A DNA stretch of 64,000 bases, from positions 2,294,001-2,358,000 of the forward strand of contig CBDAQK010000001.1 of the NCBI GenBank assembly GCA_965199005.1. The letters are read 5' to 3'. Of this stretch, positions 17,405 to 25,352 are shown piece after piece. Numbering within the stretch: the first letter of the stretch is position 1; each line of letters begins with the position of its first letter. Position numbers and translations under genes: made by a program. The notes under the pieces are model-generated. The model saw only the letters and a program-made list of their open reading frames with translations, was not told where the DNA came from and ran no database searches. This DNA comes from LMUY01 sp965199005. GTDB taxonomy: Bacteria > Pseudomonadota > Alphaproteobacteria > Acetobacterales > Acetobacteraceae.

Positions 17405-19483
17405 ATGGGTAACATCAACGCGGTGGTGGACCTGCTGCACGACGGTGATGTGGCGATCATTGCCATGGATAGGCCGCCGGTGAACGCGCTGGGGCATGTG
17501 TTGCGCGAGGGCGTGATGGCGGCGCTCGAGCAGCTTCGCGCACAGGCCGCAACCAAGGCGGTGGTGCTGACGGGCACGGCGCGCGCCTTCTCCGGCGGGG
17601 CCGACATCACCGAGTTCGGCAAGCCGGCCAGAAGCCCGGTCGTGTCCGAAGTGATCAAAGTGATCGAGGGCTTCGACCGTCCCGTGGTGGCTGCCATTGC
17701 CGGGGTGGCGCTCGGCGGCGGATTGGAACTGGCGATGGGGTGCCACTACCGGGTGGCGGCGCCGGGTTCGAAGCTCGGCCTGCCGGAAAGCAAGCTCGGC
17801 CTGCTGCCGGGGGCGGGCGGCACGCAGCGTTTGCCGCGGCTGATCGGCCCGGTGGCGGCGATGAAGGCAATCGTGGCGGGCACCCATATGCAGGTCGAAG
17901 CCACCAAGGGCCTGGTGGACGCGATCTGCGCGACGCGGGAGGCGGCAGTGGCCTTCGCCCGGTCCTGCATCGGCAAGCCCTTGGCGCGGGTGCGTGACCG
18001 GGAGGACATGCTGCTGGAGGCCCGTGCCAACCCGGCCTTGCTGGACGAGGCGGCGGCGCCGTTGCTGAAGCGGGCGCGTGGCCAGCGTGCCCCGGCGGCC
18101 TGTATCGAGGCGGTGCGCGCCGCCGTCACCCTGCCGATGGATGAGGGTCTGGCGCTGGAGCGCAAGCTGTTTCTGGAGTTGGTCGCCAGTGACGAGAGCC
18201 GGGCGCAGCGGCATGCCTTCTTTGCCGAGCGCGAGGCAACCAAGGTGCCCGGGATGCCCGCCGGGTTGAAGGCGGCGCCGGTCATGAAGGCGGCCATCAT
18301 CGGGGCTGGGACGATGGGCGGCGGCATCGCCATGTGCTTCGCCAATGCCGGCATCCCCGTGACCATCGTGGAGGCCAAGCAGGAGGCCCTGGATCGCGGC
18401 ATGGGCGTGGTGGAGAAGAACTACCGCACCGCAATCAGCCGTGGCTCGATGGCGGAGGGCGACATGGCCAAGCGCATGGCCCTGTTCACCCCCACGACCG
18501 ACTGGACCGCCATCGCCGATGCCGACGTGGTGATCGAGGCGGTGTTCGAGACGATGGAGGTGAAAAAGGAGGTCTTCACCAAGCTGGATGCGATCGCCAA
18601 GCCCGGCGCGCTGCTGGCGTCCAACACCTCCACACTCGATGTGGACCAGATCGCCTCGTTCACCAGGCGCCCGCAGGACGTGCTGGGCATGCACTTCTTC
18701 TCCCCGGCCAACGTCATGAAGCTGCTGGAGATCGTCCGTGGCGCGGCCACCAGCTATGAATCGTTGGCCCGGGCGCTGGCGATCGGGCGCACTATCGGCA
18801 AGGTGGCGGCAGTCGTGGGCGTTTGCGATGGCTTCGTCGGCAACCGCATGCTGCACAAGCGCTCGGCCCAGGCAGAGGCGCTGCTGCTGGAGGGCGCGTT
18901 GCCACAGCAGGTCGACGCGGTGGTCACCAAGTTCGGCTTCCCGATGGGGCCGTATGCGATGGGCGATTTGGCCGGCTTGGACGTGGGCTGGCGCATCCGC
19001 CAGGGCCGCGGCACCAAGGCCCCGATATCGGACGCGCTGTGCGAGGCCGGGCGGTTTGGACAGAAAACCAATGCCGGCTACTACAAATACGAAGGCCGCA
19101 CGCCGACGCCGGACCCGGAGGTCGAACGCATCATCGCCGAGAAGCAGCGTGAGATCGGCATCAATCCACGCACGATCGGCGATGAGGAGATTTTCGAGCG
19201 GATGTTCTATCCGATGATCAACGAGGGTGCGCGCATCCTGGAAGAGGGCATTGCCAGCCGCCCCTCCGACATCGACGTGGTCTGGATGAATGGCTATGGC
19301 TGGCCGTCCTGGACCGGTGGCCCCATGCACTATGCCGACAAGGTGGGGCTGCAGCACATCGCCGGCCGGCTGGACTTCTACGCGGACCGCAGCGGCGACG
19401 AGTCGTTGCGCCCGGCCAAGTTGCTGCGGGACCTGGCCAAGCAGGGGCTCGGTTTTGCCAGCCAGGTGAAGGCCGCCGCCTGA
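17405..19483 (+). CDS. bifunctional enoyl-CoA hydratase / 3-hydroxyacyl-CoA dehydrogenase (FadJ/FadB-like)
   Basis: A 692-residue multifunctional beta-oxidation enzyme. The N-terminal crotonase domain (about 1-190) has the oxyanion-hole stretch FSGGADITEF and both acid residues, in GGGLELAMG and GLPESKLGLLPG. The NAD-binding domain (from about 297) starts AAIIGAGTMGGGIAMCFANA. The dehydrogenase active site includes GMHFFSPANVMKLLE, and the C-terminal helical domain is complete. The start at 17405, 5 nt after livF, is preferred to an in-frame ATG inside livF. It would hydrate an enoyl-CoA and oxidise the 3-hydroxyacyl-CoA made from the imported acid. Confidence 0.93.
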   Translation: MGNINAVVDLLHDGDVAIIAMDRPPVNALGHVLREGVMAALEQLRAQAATKAVVLTGTARAFSGGADITEFGKPARSPVVSEVIKVIEGFDRPVVAAIAGVALGGGLELAMGCHYRVAAPGSKLGLPESKLGLLPGAGGTQRLPRLIGPVAAMKAIVAGTHMQVEATKGLVDAICATREAAVAFARSCIGKPLARVRDREDMLLEARANPALLDEAAAPLLKRARGQRAPAACIEAVRAAVTLPMDEGLALERKLFLELVASDESRAQRHAFFAEREATKVPGMPAGLKAAPVMKAAIIGAGTMGGGIAMCFANAGIPVTIVEAKQEALDRGMGVVEKNYRTAISRGSMAEGDMAKRMALFTPTTDWTAIADADVVIEAVFETMEVKKEVFTKLDAIAKPGALLASNTSTLDVDQIASFTRRPQDVLGMHFFSPANVMKLLEIVRGAATSYESLARALAIGRTIGKVAAVVGVCDGFVGNRMLHKRSAQAEALLLEGALPQQVDAVVTKFGFPMGPYAMGDLAGLDVGWRIRQGRGTKAPISDALCEAGRFGQKTNAGYYKYEGRTPTPDPEVERIIAEKQREIGINPRTIGDEEIFERMFYPMINEGARILEEGIASRPSDIDVVWMNGYGWPSWTGGPMHYADKVGLQHIAGRLDFYADRSGDESLRPAKLLRDLAKQGLGFASQVKAAA

Positions 19484-21153
19484 TGGGGCAGCGGCCCTTC
19501 GCCTGGGAGCAGTCATACCCGCCCGGACTGCAGTGGGACACGGCGCTCGAAATCCGGACCCTGCCGCAAATGCTGGAGGAGGCCGTGGCTCGCTTCGGCG
19601 ACCGGCCCTATATCGAGTTCCGCGGGACCCGGATCGGTTTCCGCGAGTTCGGCGAGCGTGTGGACCGGGCGGCCGCCGGGTTCCAGCGCCTGGGCGTCGG
19701 GCCGGGTGTCTCGGTGGCGCTCTATCTGCCGAACGTGCCGTATCACCCGATCAGTTTCTTCGGGGTGCTGAGGGCCGGGGGCAGGGTGGTGCATCTCAGC
19801 CCGCTCGACCCGGTGCGGTCGCTGTCGCGTAAGCTGTTGGATAGCGGCGCACGCATCGTCGTGGCGCCCGATTATCCGGCCATGTTGCCGCACGCGCTGC
19901 AATTGCTGTGTGATGGGATGCTGGATCATCTGGTGATCGGGCTGGACGCCGCCTGGGGCAAGGGACCAGCCACGGCGGAGGTCCCGGCGGATGAGCGGAT
20001 CGTTTTGTTCGACCGGTTGAGCGAGGCGGCCGCCCAGCGGGATTGGCCGCAACTGGACCCCAGCGCGGTCGCGGTGCTGCAATATACCGGCGGCACCACC
20101 GGCCTGCCGCGCGCGGCCATGCTGACGCACGCGAATTTGTCGGCCGCCACCGCCATCTACCAGGCCTGGTTCAACGGCGTGGGACGAGGCTTGCAGCCGG
20201 GCGACCGGGTGATCGGCGTGCTCCCGCTCTTCCACATCTACATGCTGACGACGGTCTTGTTGCGCTGCCTGGTGGCGGGGGTGGAGATCATGCTGCGCCA
20301 GCGGTTCGACGCGGCGCAGACGCTGGACGACATCGAGACCGGGCGGGCGACGACCTTCCCCGGCGTCCCCACCATGTTCATCGCCATGTCGGGCCAGCCC
20401 GGCATCGACCAGCGCGACTTGTCGTCCCTGCGGACCGCCAGTTGCGGCGGGGCGCCCCTGCCAGTGGAGGTGGCGCAACGGTTCGAAGCGCTGACGGGGC
20501 GCCGGGTTGGCGGCGGCTGGGGCATGACGGAGACGTCGCCCGCCGGGACCACCATCCTGCCCGACATGGCAATGACCCCCGGCCTGATCGGCGTTCCCCT
20601 GCCGGGGATCGAGATGGACGTGGTCGATTTGCTGGATCCGCACCGCGTTCTGCCCGCTGGAGAGACGGGCGAAATCCGCATCCGCGGCCCGAACGTCACC
20701 GCCGGGTATTGGAATCGCCCGGAGGAGAATGCGATGGCCTTCGCGGACGGGTTTTTCCTGACGGGCGATATCGGCCGCATGGACGCGCTGGGTAACTTCA
20801 GCATCGTGGACCGCAAGAAGGACATGATCATTTCCGGCGGCTTCAACGTGTATCCACGCCTGATCGAAGACGCGATCTACGAACACGCCGCCGTCGAGGA
20901 ATGCACCGTCGTGGGCATTCCCGATTCCTATCGTGGCCAGGCGGCCAAGGCGTTCGTGAAGTTGCGCGATGGCGCGGAGCCGTTCAGTTTGGACGAGCTG
21001 CGGGCGTTCCTGGCCGACAAGCTGGGCCGTCACGAAATGCCCGCCGCCGTCGAGTTCCGCGACGCCCTGCCCCGTACCGCGGTGGGCAAGCTGTCGCGCA
21101 AGGAGCTTGCCGAAGAAGAGCGAAACCGTGTCCTCGAACCTGTGAAAGCCTGA
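19483..21153 (+). CDS. AMP-dependent acyl-CoA synthetase/ligase
   Basis: A 556-residue adenylate-forming ligase that activates a carboxylic acid to its CoA thioester. The ATP/AMP loop is YTGGTTGLPRAAML, the A5-type motif GGWGMTETSP, the A7/A8 hinge TGDIGRMDALGNFSIVDRKK, and the C-terminal catalytic lysine lies in RTAVGKLSRKEL. The P-loop has PRAA where PKGA is usual, an accepted variation. Its ATG overlaps the stop of the preceding gene (TGATG). In this operon it is the expected first step after import. Substrate chain length or ring type cannot be told from the sequence. Confidence 0.92.
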   Translation: MGQRPFAWEQSYPPGLQWDTALEIRTLPQMLEEAVARFGDRPYIEFRGTRIGFREFGERVDRAAAGFQRLGVGPGVSVALYLPNVPYHPISFFGVLRAGGRVVHLSPLDPVRSLSRKLLDSGARIVVAPDYPAMLPHALQLLCDGMLDHLVIGLDAAWGKGPATAEVPADERIVLFDRLSEAAAQRDWPQLDPSAVAVLQYTGGTTGLPRAAMLTHANLSAATAIYQAWFNGVGRGLQPGDRVIGVLPLFHIYMLTTVLLRCLVAGVEIMLRQRFDAAQTLDDIETGRATTFPGVPTMFIAMSGQPGIDQRDLSSLRTASCGGAPLPVEVAQRFEALTGRRVGGGWGMTETSPAGTTILPDMAMTPGLIGVPLPGIEMDVVDLLDPHRVLPAGETGEIRIRGPNVTAGYWNRPEENAMAFADGFFLTGDIGRMDALGNFSIVDRKKDMIISGGFNVYPRLIEDAIYEHAAVEECTVVGIPDSYRGQAAKAFVKLRDGAEPFSLDELRAFLADKLGRHEMPAAVEFRDALPRTAVGKLSRKELAEEERNRVLEPVKA

Positions 21154-21157
21154 GCGA

Positions 21158-22342
21158 ATGACTGAAGCCGTGATCGTCTCCACCGCCCGCACGCCGATCG
21201 GCAAGGCGCAGCGTGGCGCGTTCAACATAACCCATGGCGCCGAGCTGGGCGGCCACGCCATCCGCGCCGCGGTCGAGCGCGCCGGCATCGACCCGGCGAG
21301 CGTGGAGGACGTGATCATGGGCTGTGCCAATCCCGAGGGCGCCACCGGCGGGAACATTGCCCGGCAGGCCGCCCTGCGCGGGGGCATCCCGCCCTCGGCG
21401 TCGGCGATGACGGTCAACCGCTTCTGCTCCTCCGGATTGCAGGCGATGGCGATGGCGGCGGGCCGCATCATCAACGATGGCGCGCCCGTGGCGGTGGCAG
21501 GCGGGTTGGAATCGATCAGCCTCGTCCAGTTCCACATGAACACTTTCCGGTACCGGGACGACTGGCTGGCGGCGCATTACAGCGACGTCTACATGCCGAT
21601 GATCGAGACGGCGGATATCGTCGCTCGGCGCTACGGCATCAGCCGCCAAGCCCAGGATGAATACGCGCTGGAAAGCCAGCGCCGTATCGCCGCCGCACAG
21701 CAATCGGGCCGGCTCGCCGCCGAAATCGTGCCGATGACGGTGATGAAGGAAGTGGTGGACAAGGTGACCAAGGCGGTCAGCCAGGAAGAGGTGACGCTGA
21801 CCTCCGATGAGTGCAACCGCCCCGAGACGACGCTGGAAGGCCTGATGAAGCTGAAACCGGTGCGTGGCGAAGACCAGTTCATCACGGCGGGAAATGCCAG
21901 CCAGTTGAGCGACGGCGCCTCCGCTTGCGTGATGATGTCCGGCGAGGAAGCGGCGCGGCTGGGGTTGACACCGCTGGGCATCTTCCGTGGCTACGCCACC
22001 GCCGGGTGCGAAGCGGACGAGATGGGGATCGGGCCGGTTTACGCGGTGCCGCGGCTGCTGGAGCGCAAGGGGCTGCGGATCGAGGATATCGATCTGTGGG
22101 AGTTGAACGAGGCCTTCGCCAGCCAGGTGTTGTATTGCCGCGACAAACTCGGCATCCCGGATGAGCGGCTGAACGTGGATGGCGGGTCGATCGCCATCGG
22201 CCACCCCTATGGCATGAGCGGGGCGCGAATGGCGGGCCACGCCCTGATCGAGGGCCGCCGCCGGGGTGCCAAGCACGCCATCGTCACCATGTGCATTGGC
22301 GGCGGCCAAGGGGCGGCCGGATTGTTCGAGATCGTGCACTAG
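21158..22342 (+). CDS. acetyl-CoA acyltransferase (thiolase)
   Basis: A 394-residue thiolase for the final cleavage step of beta-oxidation. The nucleophilic cysteine is in VNRFCSSGLQAMAMA (about residue 91), the histidine in GGSIAIGHPYGMSGARM, and the second cysteine in TMCIGGGQGAAG. The N-terminal ARTPIGKAQRGAF is typical. The ATG is 4 nt after the ligase stop with an overlapping ribosome site. The family contains both degradative and biosynthetic enzymes; the operon context supports degradation. Confidence 0.93.
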   Translation: MTEAVIVSTARTPIGKAQRGAFNITHGAELGGHAIRAAVERAGIDPASVEDVIMGCANPEGATGGNIARQAALRGGIPPSASAMTVNRFCSSGLQAMAMAAGRIINDGAPVAVAGGLESISLVQFHMNTFRYRDDWLAAHYSDVYMPMIETADIVARRYGISRQAQDEYALESQRRIAAAQQSGRLAAEIVPMTVMKEVVDKVTKAVSQEEVTLTSDECNRPETTLEGLMKLKPVRGEDQFITAGNASQLSDGASACVMMSGEEAARLGLTPLGIFRGYATAGCEADEMGIGPVYAVPRLLERKGLRIEDIDLWELNEAFASQVLYCRDKLGIPDERLNVDGGSIAIGHPYGMSGARMAGHALIEGRRRGAKHAIVTMCIGGGQGAAGLFEIVH

Positions 22343-22359
22343 GCCTTGAGGACGCATCC

Positions 22360-23568
22360 ATGGATCTGAGCTTCACTGCCGAAGAGCGCGCCTTTCGCGA
22401 CGAGATGCGCCGCTTCTTCCGGACCGAGATTCCCGCCGAAATCCGCGCCCGGGCCGGAAAGGGCGAGCACGTCTCGAAAGCCGATCTGGTCACCACTCAG
22501 CGCGCCATGAACGCGGCGGGCCTGGCCGTGCCGCACTGGCCGGTCGCTTGGGGTGGCAAGGACTGGACGCCGGTGCAGTCCTACATCTGGCTGGACGAGA
22601 TGCAGTCGAACTCGGTGCCCGCGCCGTTGGCGTTCAACACGTCGATGGTTGGCCCGGTGATCGCGCAATTCGGCAGCGAGGCGCAAAAGGAGCGCTTCCT
22701 GCCGGCGACCGCCAATTTGGACATCTGGTGGTGCCAGGGCTTCTCCGAACCCGGCGCCGGGTCGGATTTGGCCGGCCTGCGCACCGCCGCCCGGCGCGAG
22801 GGGGACGAGTGGGTAGTGAACGGGCAGAAGACCTGGACGACCCTGGCGCAATACGCCGATTGGATCTTCTGCCTGTGCCGCACCAACCCGAACGCGGCGA
22901 AGAAGCAGGAAGGCATTTCCTTCATCCTGATCGACATGAAGACGCCGGGCATCACCGTGCGGCCGATCCAGACGCTGGATGGTGGGCATGAGGTGAACGA
23001 GGTGTGGTTCGACGAGGTCCGCGTGCCCTCCGAAAACCTGGTCGGGCAGGAGAATAAAGGCTGGGACTACGCCAAATTCCTGCTGGGCAACGAGCGCACC
23101 GGCATTGCGCGGGTGGGCGTGTCCAAGGCGCGCCTGCGGCGGTTGCGCGAGTTGGCCAAGCTGGAGCGGATCGGCGACAGGCCGATGATCGAGGACCGTC
23201 AGTTTCGCGAGAAGCTGACGGCCGTGGAAATCGAGCTGCGCGCGCTGGAGATGACGCAGCTTCGCGTCGTCGCGGCGGAGCGGGACCGGGCCAAGGGCAA
23301 GCCCAACCCGGCGAGTTCGATCCTCAAGATCAAGGGCTCGGAAATTCAGCAGGCCACCACGGAGTTGCTGATGGAATTGGTCGGGCCGTATGCGATGCCG
23401 TACAGCGCCGAGGGCGGGCCGGAGGGCGACAACGACCCGATGTCGATCGGGCCGGACTATGCAGCAGAGGCAGCGCCGACCTACTTCAACTGGCGCAAGG
23501 TGTCGATTTACGGGGGATCCAACGAAATCCAGCGCAACATCGTAGCGAAGGCGATCCTGGGGTTCTGA
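22360..23568 (+). CDS. acyl-CoA dehydrogenase, first of a pair
   Basis: A 402-residue FAD-dependent acyl-CoA dehydrogenase. FAD-binding stretches are QGFSEPGAGSDLAGL and VNGQKTWTTLAQYADW, and the C-terminal segment is SIYGGSNEIQRNIVAKAILG. The position held by the catalytic glutamate in medium-chain enzymes (YEGT) is YGGS here, as in several bacterial dehydrogenases that use a glutamate elsewhere. It is followed 31 nt later by a second, shorter dehydrogenase; such pairs often form mixed alpha2beta2 enzymes acting on bulky acyl-CoAs. The start at 22360 follows a GAGGA ribosome site. Confidence 0.92.
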   Translation: MDLSFTAEERAFRDEMRRFFRTEIPAEIRARAGKGEHVSKADLVTTQRAMNAAGLAVPHWPVAWGGKDWTPVQSYIWLDEMQSNSVPAPLAFNTSMVGPVIAQFGSEAQKERFLPATANLDIWWCQGFSEPGAGSDLAGLRTAARREGDEWVVNGQKTWTTLAQYADWIFCLCRTNPNAAKKQEGISFILIDMKTPGITVRPIQTLDGGHEVNEVWFDEVRVPSENLVGQENKGWDYAKFLLGNERTGIARVGVSKARLRRLRELAKLERIGDRPMIEDRQFREKLTAVEIELRALEMTQLRVVAAERDRAKGKPNPASSILKIKGSEIQQATTELLMELVGPYAMPYSAEGGPEGDNDPMSIGPDYAAEAAPTYFNWRKVSIYGGSNEIQRNIVAKAILGF

Positions 23569-23599
23569 CGAAACCCGCCACACATCCAGCGAGGGACCT

Positions 23600-24742
23600 A
23601 TGGATTTCGACCTGAACGATGACCAGCGTTTGCTCAAGGATAGCGTCGACCGTCTGATCGCCGACAAATACGGCTTCGACCAGCGCCGCGCCGCCATGGC
23701 CGAACCCGGTGGCTGGAGCCGGGCTATGTGGGCCCAATTCGCCGAACTCGGTCTGCTGGGGCTACCGTTTGCCGAGGAACATGGCGGCTTTGGTGGCGGC
23801 CCCGTTGAGTCGATGATCGTGGCGGAGGCATTTGGCCGCGCCCTGGTGCTGGAACCTTATCTGGCGACAGTGGTGCTGAGTGGCGGCTTGATCCGCCGGG
23901 CCGGGGATGCCGCCCAGCAGGCCGATCTGCTGCCCCGTATCGCCGCGGGCGAATTGCTGATGGCGTTGGCCCATGTCGAGCGGCAGTCGCGGTACGAACT
24001 GAACAACGTGGCCACCATCGCCCGTAAGGATGGCGCGCGCTGGCGGTTGGAGGGTGAAAAGGGCGTCGTGCTGCACGGCGATTGCGCGCAGAAGGTCTTG
24101 GTGACCGCCCGCACCTCCGGCAGCACGCGGGATCGCTCTGGGATCGGATTATTCTTGGTGGACGTGCCCAGCGAAGGCGTGTCGATCCGCGGCTACCCGA
24201 CCCAGGATGGTCTGCGCGCGGCGGAAATATCGCTGGCGGGTGCCACGGGCGTGCCCCTGGGTGATCCGGCGGGAGCCCTGCCGCAGGTAGAGCGCGTCGT
24301 GGACGAGGCGCTAGCCTATCTTGCGGCGGAAGCCGTCGGCGTAATGACCGCCATGCACAATGCGACCGTCGACTATATGAAGCAGCGCAAGCAGTTCGGC
24401 CGCGCCATCGGAGAGTTTCAGGCGCTACAGCACCGGGCGGTGGACATGTATGTGCTGCTGGAACAGGCGCGGTCGATGGCGCTGCTGGCCACCATGATGT
24501 CCGCCGATGACGACGCCGTCGAACGGCACAGGGCGGTGGCTGCGGCGAAAGTGCAGATCGGGCGCTCCGGCCGCAAGCTGGGGCAAGAGGCTGTACAGTT
24601 GCATGGCGGGATCGGGGTGACCATGGAGTACATGGTCGGACACCACTTCAAGCGGATGTCGATGATCGAGCTACTGTTCGGCGATGCCGATACCCACCTG
24701 GCCCAACTCGCCGATGGTGGCGGGGTGTTGGAGGCGGCCTGA
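23600..24742 (+). CDS. acyl-CoA dehydrogenase, second of a pair
   Basis: A 380-residue acyl-CoA dehydrogenase family protein, the last gene of the import/beta-oxidation operon. The N-terminal helical domain (FAELGLLGLPFAEEHGGFGG) and C-terminal domain (YMKQRKQFGRAIGEFQALQH, then LHGGIGVTMEYMVGHHFKR) are clear. The middle FAD/substrate region is diverged: no standard SEPGAGSD motif and no YEG catalytic motif. This supports a partner role in a heteromeric dehydrogenase with the preceding protein, which is inference from known paired families. An AGCGAGGGACC ribosome site precedes the ATG. Confidence 0.9.
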   Translation: MDFDLNDDQRLLKDSVDRLIADKYGFDQRRAAMAEPGGWSRAMWAQFAELGLLGLPFAEEHGGFGGGPVESMIVAEAFGRALVLEPYLATVVLSGGLIRRAGDAAQQADLLPRIAAGELLMALAHVERQSRYELNNVATIARKDGARWRLEGEKGVVLHGDCAQKVLVTARTSGSTRDRSGIGLFLVDVPSEGVSIRGYPTQDGLRAAEISLAGATGVPLGDPAGALPQVERVVDEALAYLAAEAVGVMTAMHNATVDYMKQRKQFGRAIGEFQALQHRAVDMYVLLEQARSMALLATMMSADDDAVERHRAVAAAKVQIGRSGRKLGQEAVQLHGGIGVTMEYMVGHHFKRMSMIELLFGDADTHLAQLADGGGVLEAA

Positions 24743-24766
24743 GCCGCCCCCAATCCGGCACATCCC

Positions 24767-25042
24767 TTAACGCGGCTGCTGGTAGCCCTGCGGCTGCTGG
24801 TAGCTCTGCGGCTGCTGGTAGCCCTGCTGATAGGCCGCGGCGTCACGGCGGCGCTGTAAAACTTTGGCGTGGTGCCCCACGGCACACCCGGCGGCAGCGC
24901 CGAGCAGAGCATGGTGGCCAGCCACATGGCCGGCAACACCCCCGACGGCAGCCCCGGAGAGGCAGCCAACGGCGCCCGCCTCACCTGGCAGGGCAATGGC
25001 GGACGCCGCTACCAAGACGACGAGTGCTGCGACAGTCTTCAT
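24767..25042 (-). CDS. small secreted glycine-rich protein with YQQPQ repeats
   Basis: A 91-residue protein with a signal peptide (MKTVAALVVLVAASAIALPG, cleavage probably after GEAGA). The mature core is VGCLSGAAVGGVAGHVAG then HHALLGAAAGCAVGHH, a glycine-zipper-like stretch with two cysteines and many histidines. The tail is made of YQQPQ repeats encoded by 18-bp tandem units. A GGAG ribosome site lies before the ATG. It is the neighbour and paralogue of 25057..25296 (28 of 34 core residues match by eye). Export to periplasm or envelope is likely; metal or disulfide roles are speculation. Confidence 0.75.
   Translation of the reverse strand: MKTVAALVVLVAASAIALPGEAGAVGCLSGAAVGGVAGHVAGHHALLGAAAGCAVGHHAKVLQRRRDAAAYQQGYQQPQSYQQPQGYQQPR
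24773..24826. repeat. three tandem 18-bp units encoding YQQPQ repeats
   Basis: CGGCTGCTGGTAGCCCTG occurs three times in a row (24773, 24791 and 24809), with one base change in the middle copy. It lies inside the 3' end of the small secreted protein gene and encodes its Tyr-Gln-Gln-Pro-Gln-Gly/Ser tail on the minus strand. Copy number could vary between strains by slippage. Confidence 0.9.
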
Positions 25043-25056
25043 GATCTACTCTCCAA

Positions 25057-25296
25057 TCACTGGGGTTTCGTGGCCGGTGCAGCCGTATTGGCTGCTGCGG
25101 CGCTCTTGGCCTTGTTATTCTCGTGGTGGCCAACGGCGCAGCCCGCCGCCGCACCCAACACGCCATGACCACCGGCCATGTGGCCCGCAACGCCACCCAC
25201 GGCGGCGCCCGAAGCACACCCGGCGGCATTGGCCGCGACAGGGAGGAAAGCGCTGCCCAGGGACAAAGCGATGGCCAACGCGACGATGGACTTCAT
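25057..25296 (-). CDS. small secreted glycine-rich protein, paralogue
   Basis: A 79-residue protein with a signal peptide ending near ANA-AG. The mature core AGCASGAAVGGVAGHMAG, then GHGVLGAAAGCAVGHH, closely matches the neighbouring gene at 24767..25042 and keeps its two cysteines. The tail is different and is alanine-, asparagine- and proline-rich. The start at 25296 is chosen because a TAGGAG ribosome site precedes it; a longer in-frame ORF from 25356 would bury the signal peptide. The two genes are 14 bp apart and look like a tandem duplication with diverged tails. Function unknown. Confidence 0.75.
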   Translation of the reverse strand: MKSIVALAIALSLGSAFLPVAANAAGCASGAAVGGVAGHMAGGHGVLGAAAGCAVGHHENNKAKSAAAANTAAPATKPQ

Positions 25297-25352
25297 GTGG
25301 ATGCTCCTACGGATTGTCCATGACCGAACTGCTCGGAAGCGGGAAAGTTCAA

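Noticed and set aside
17027..19516. 829-codon open frame on the minus strand opposite the beta-oxidation gene
   Set aside because: It is an antisense shadow caused by high third-position GC; the plus-strand protein has all catalytic motifs, and the antisense product has no recognisable domain.
19513..21543. 676-codon open frame on the minus strand opposite the acyl-CoA ligase
   Set aside because: Antisense shadow of two well-supported genes; histidine/arginine-rich composition without any family motif.
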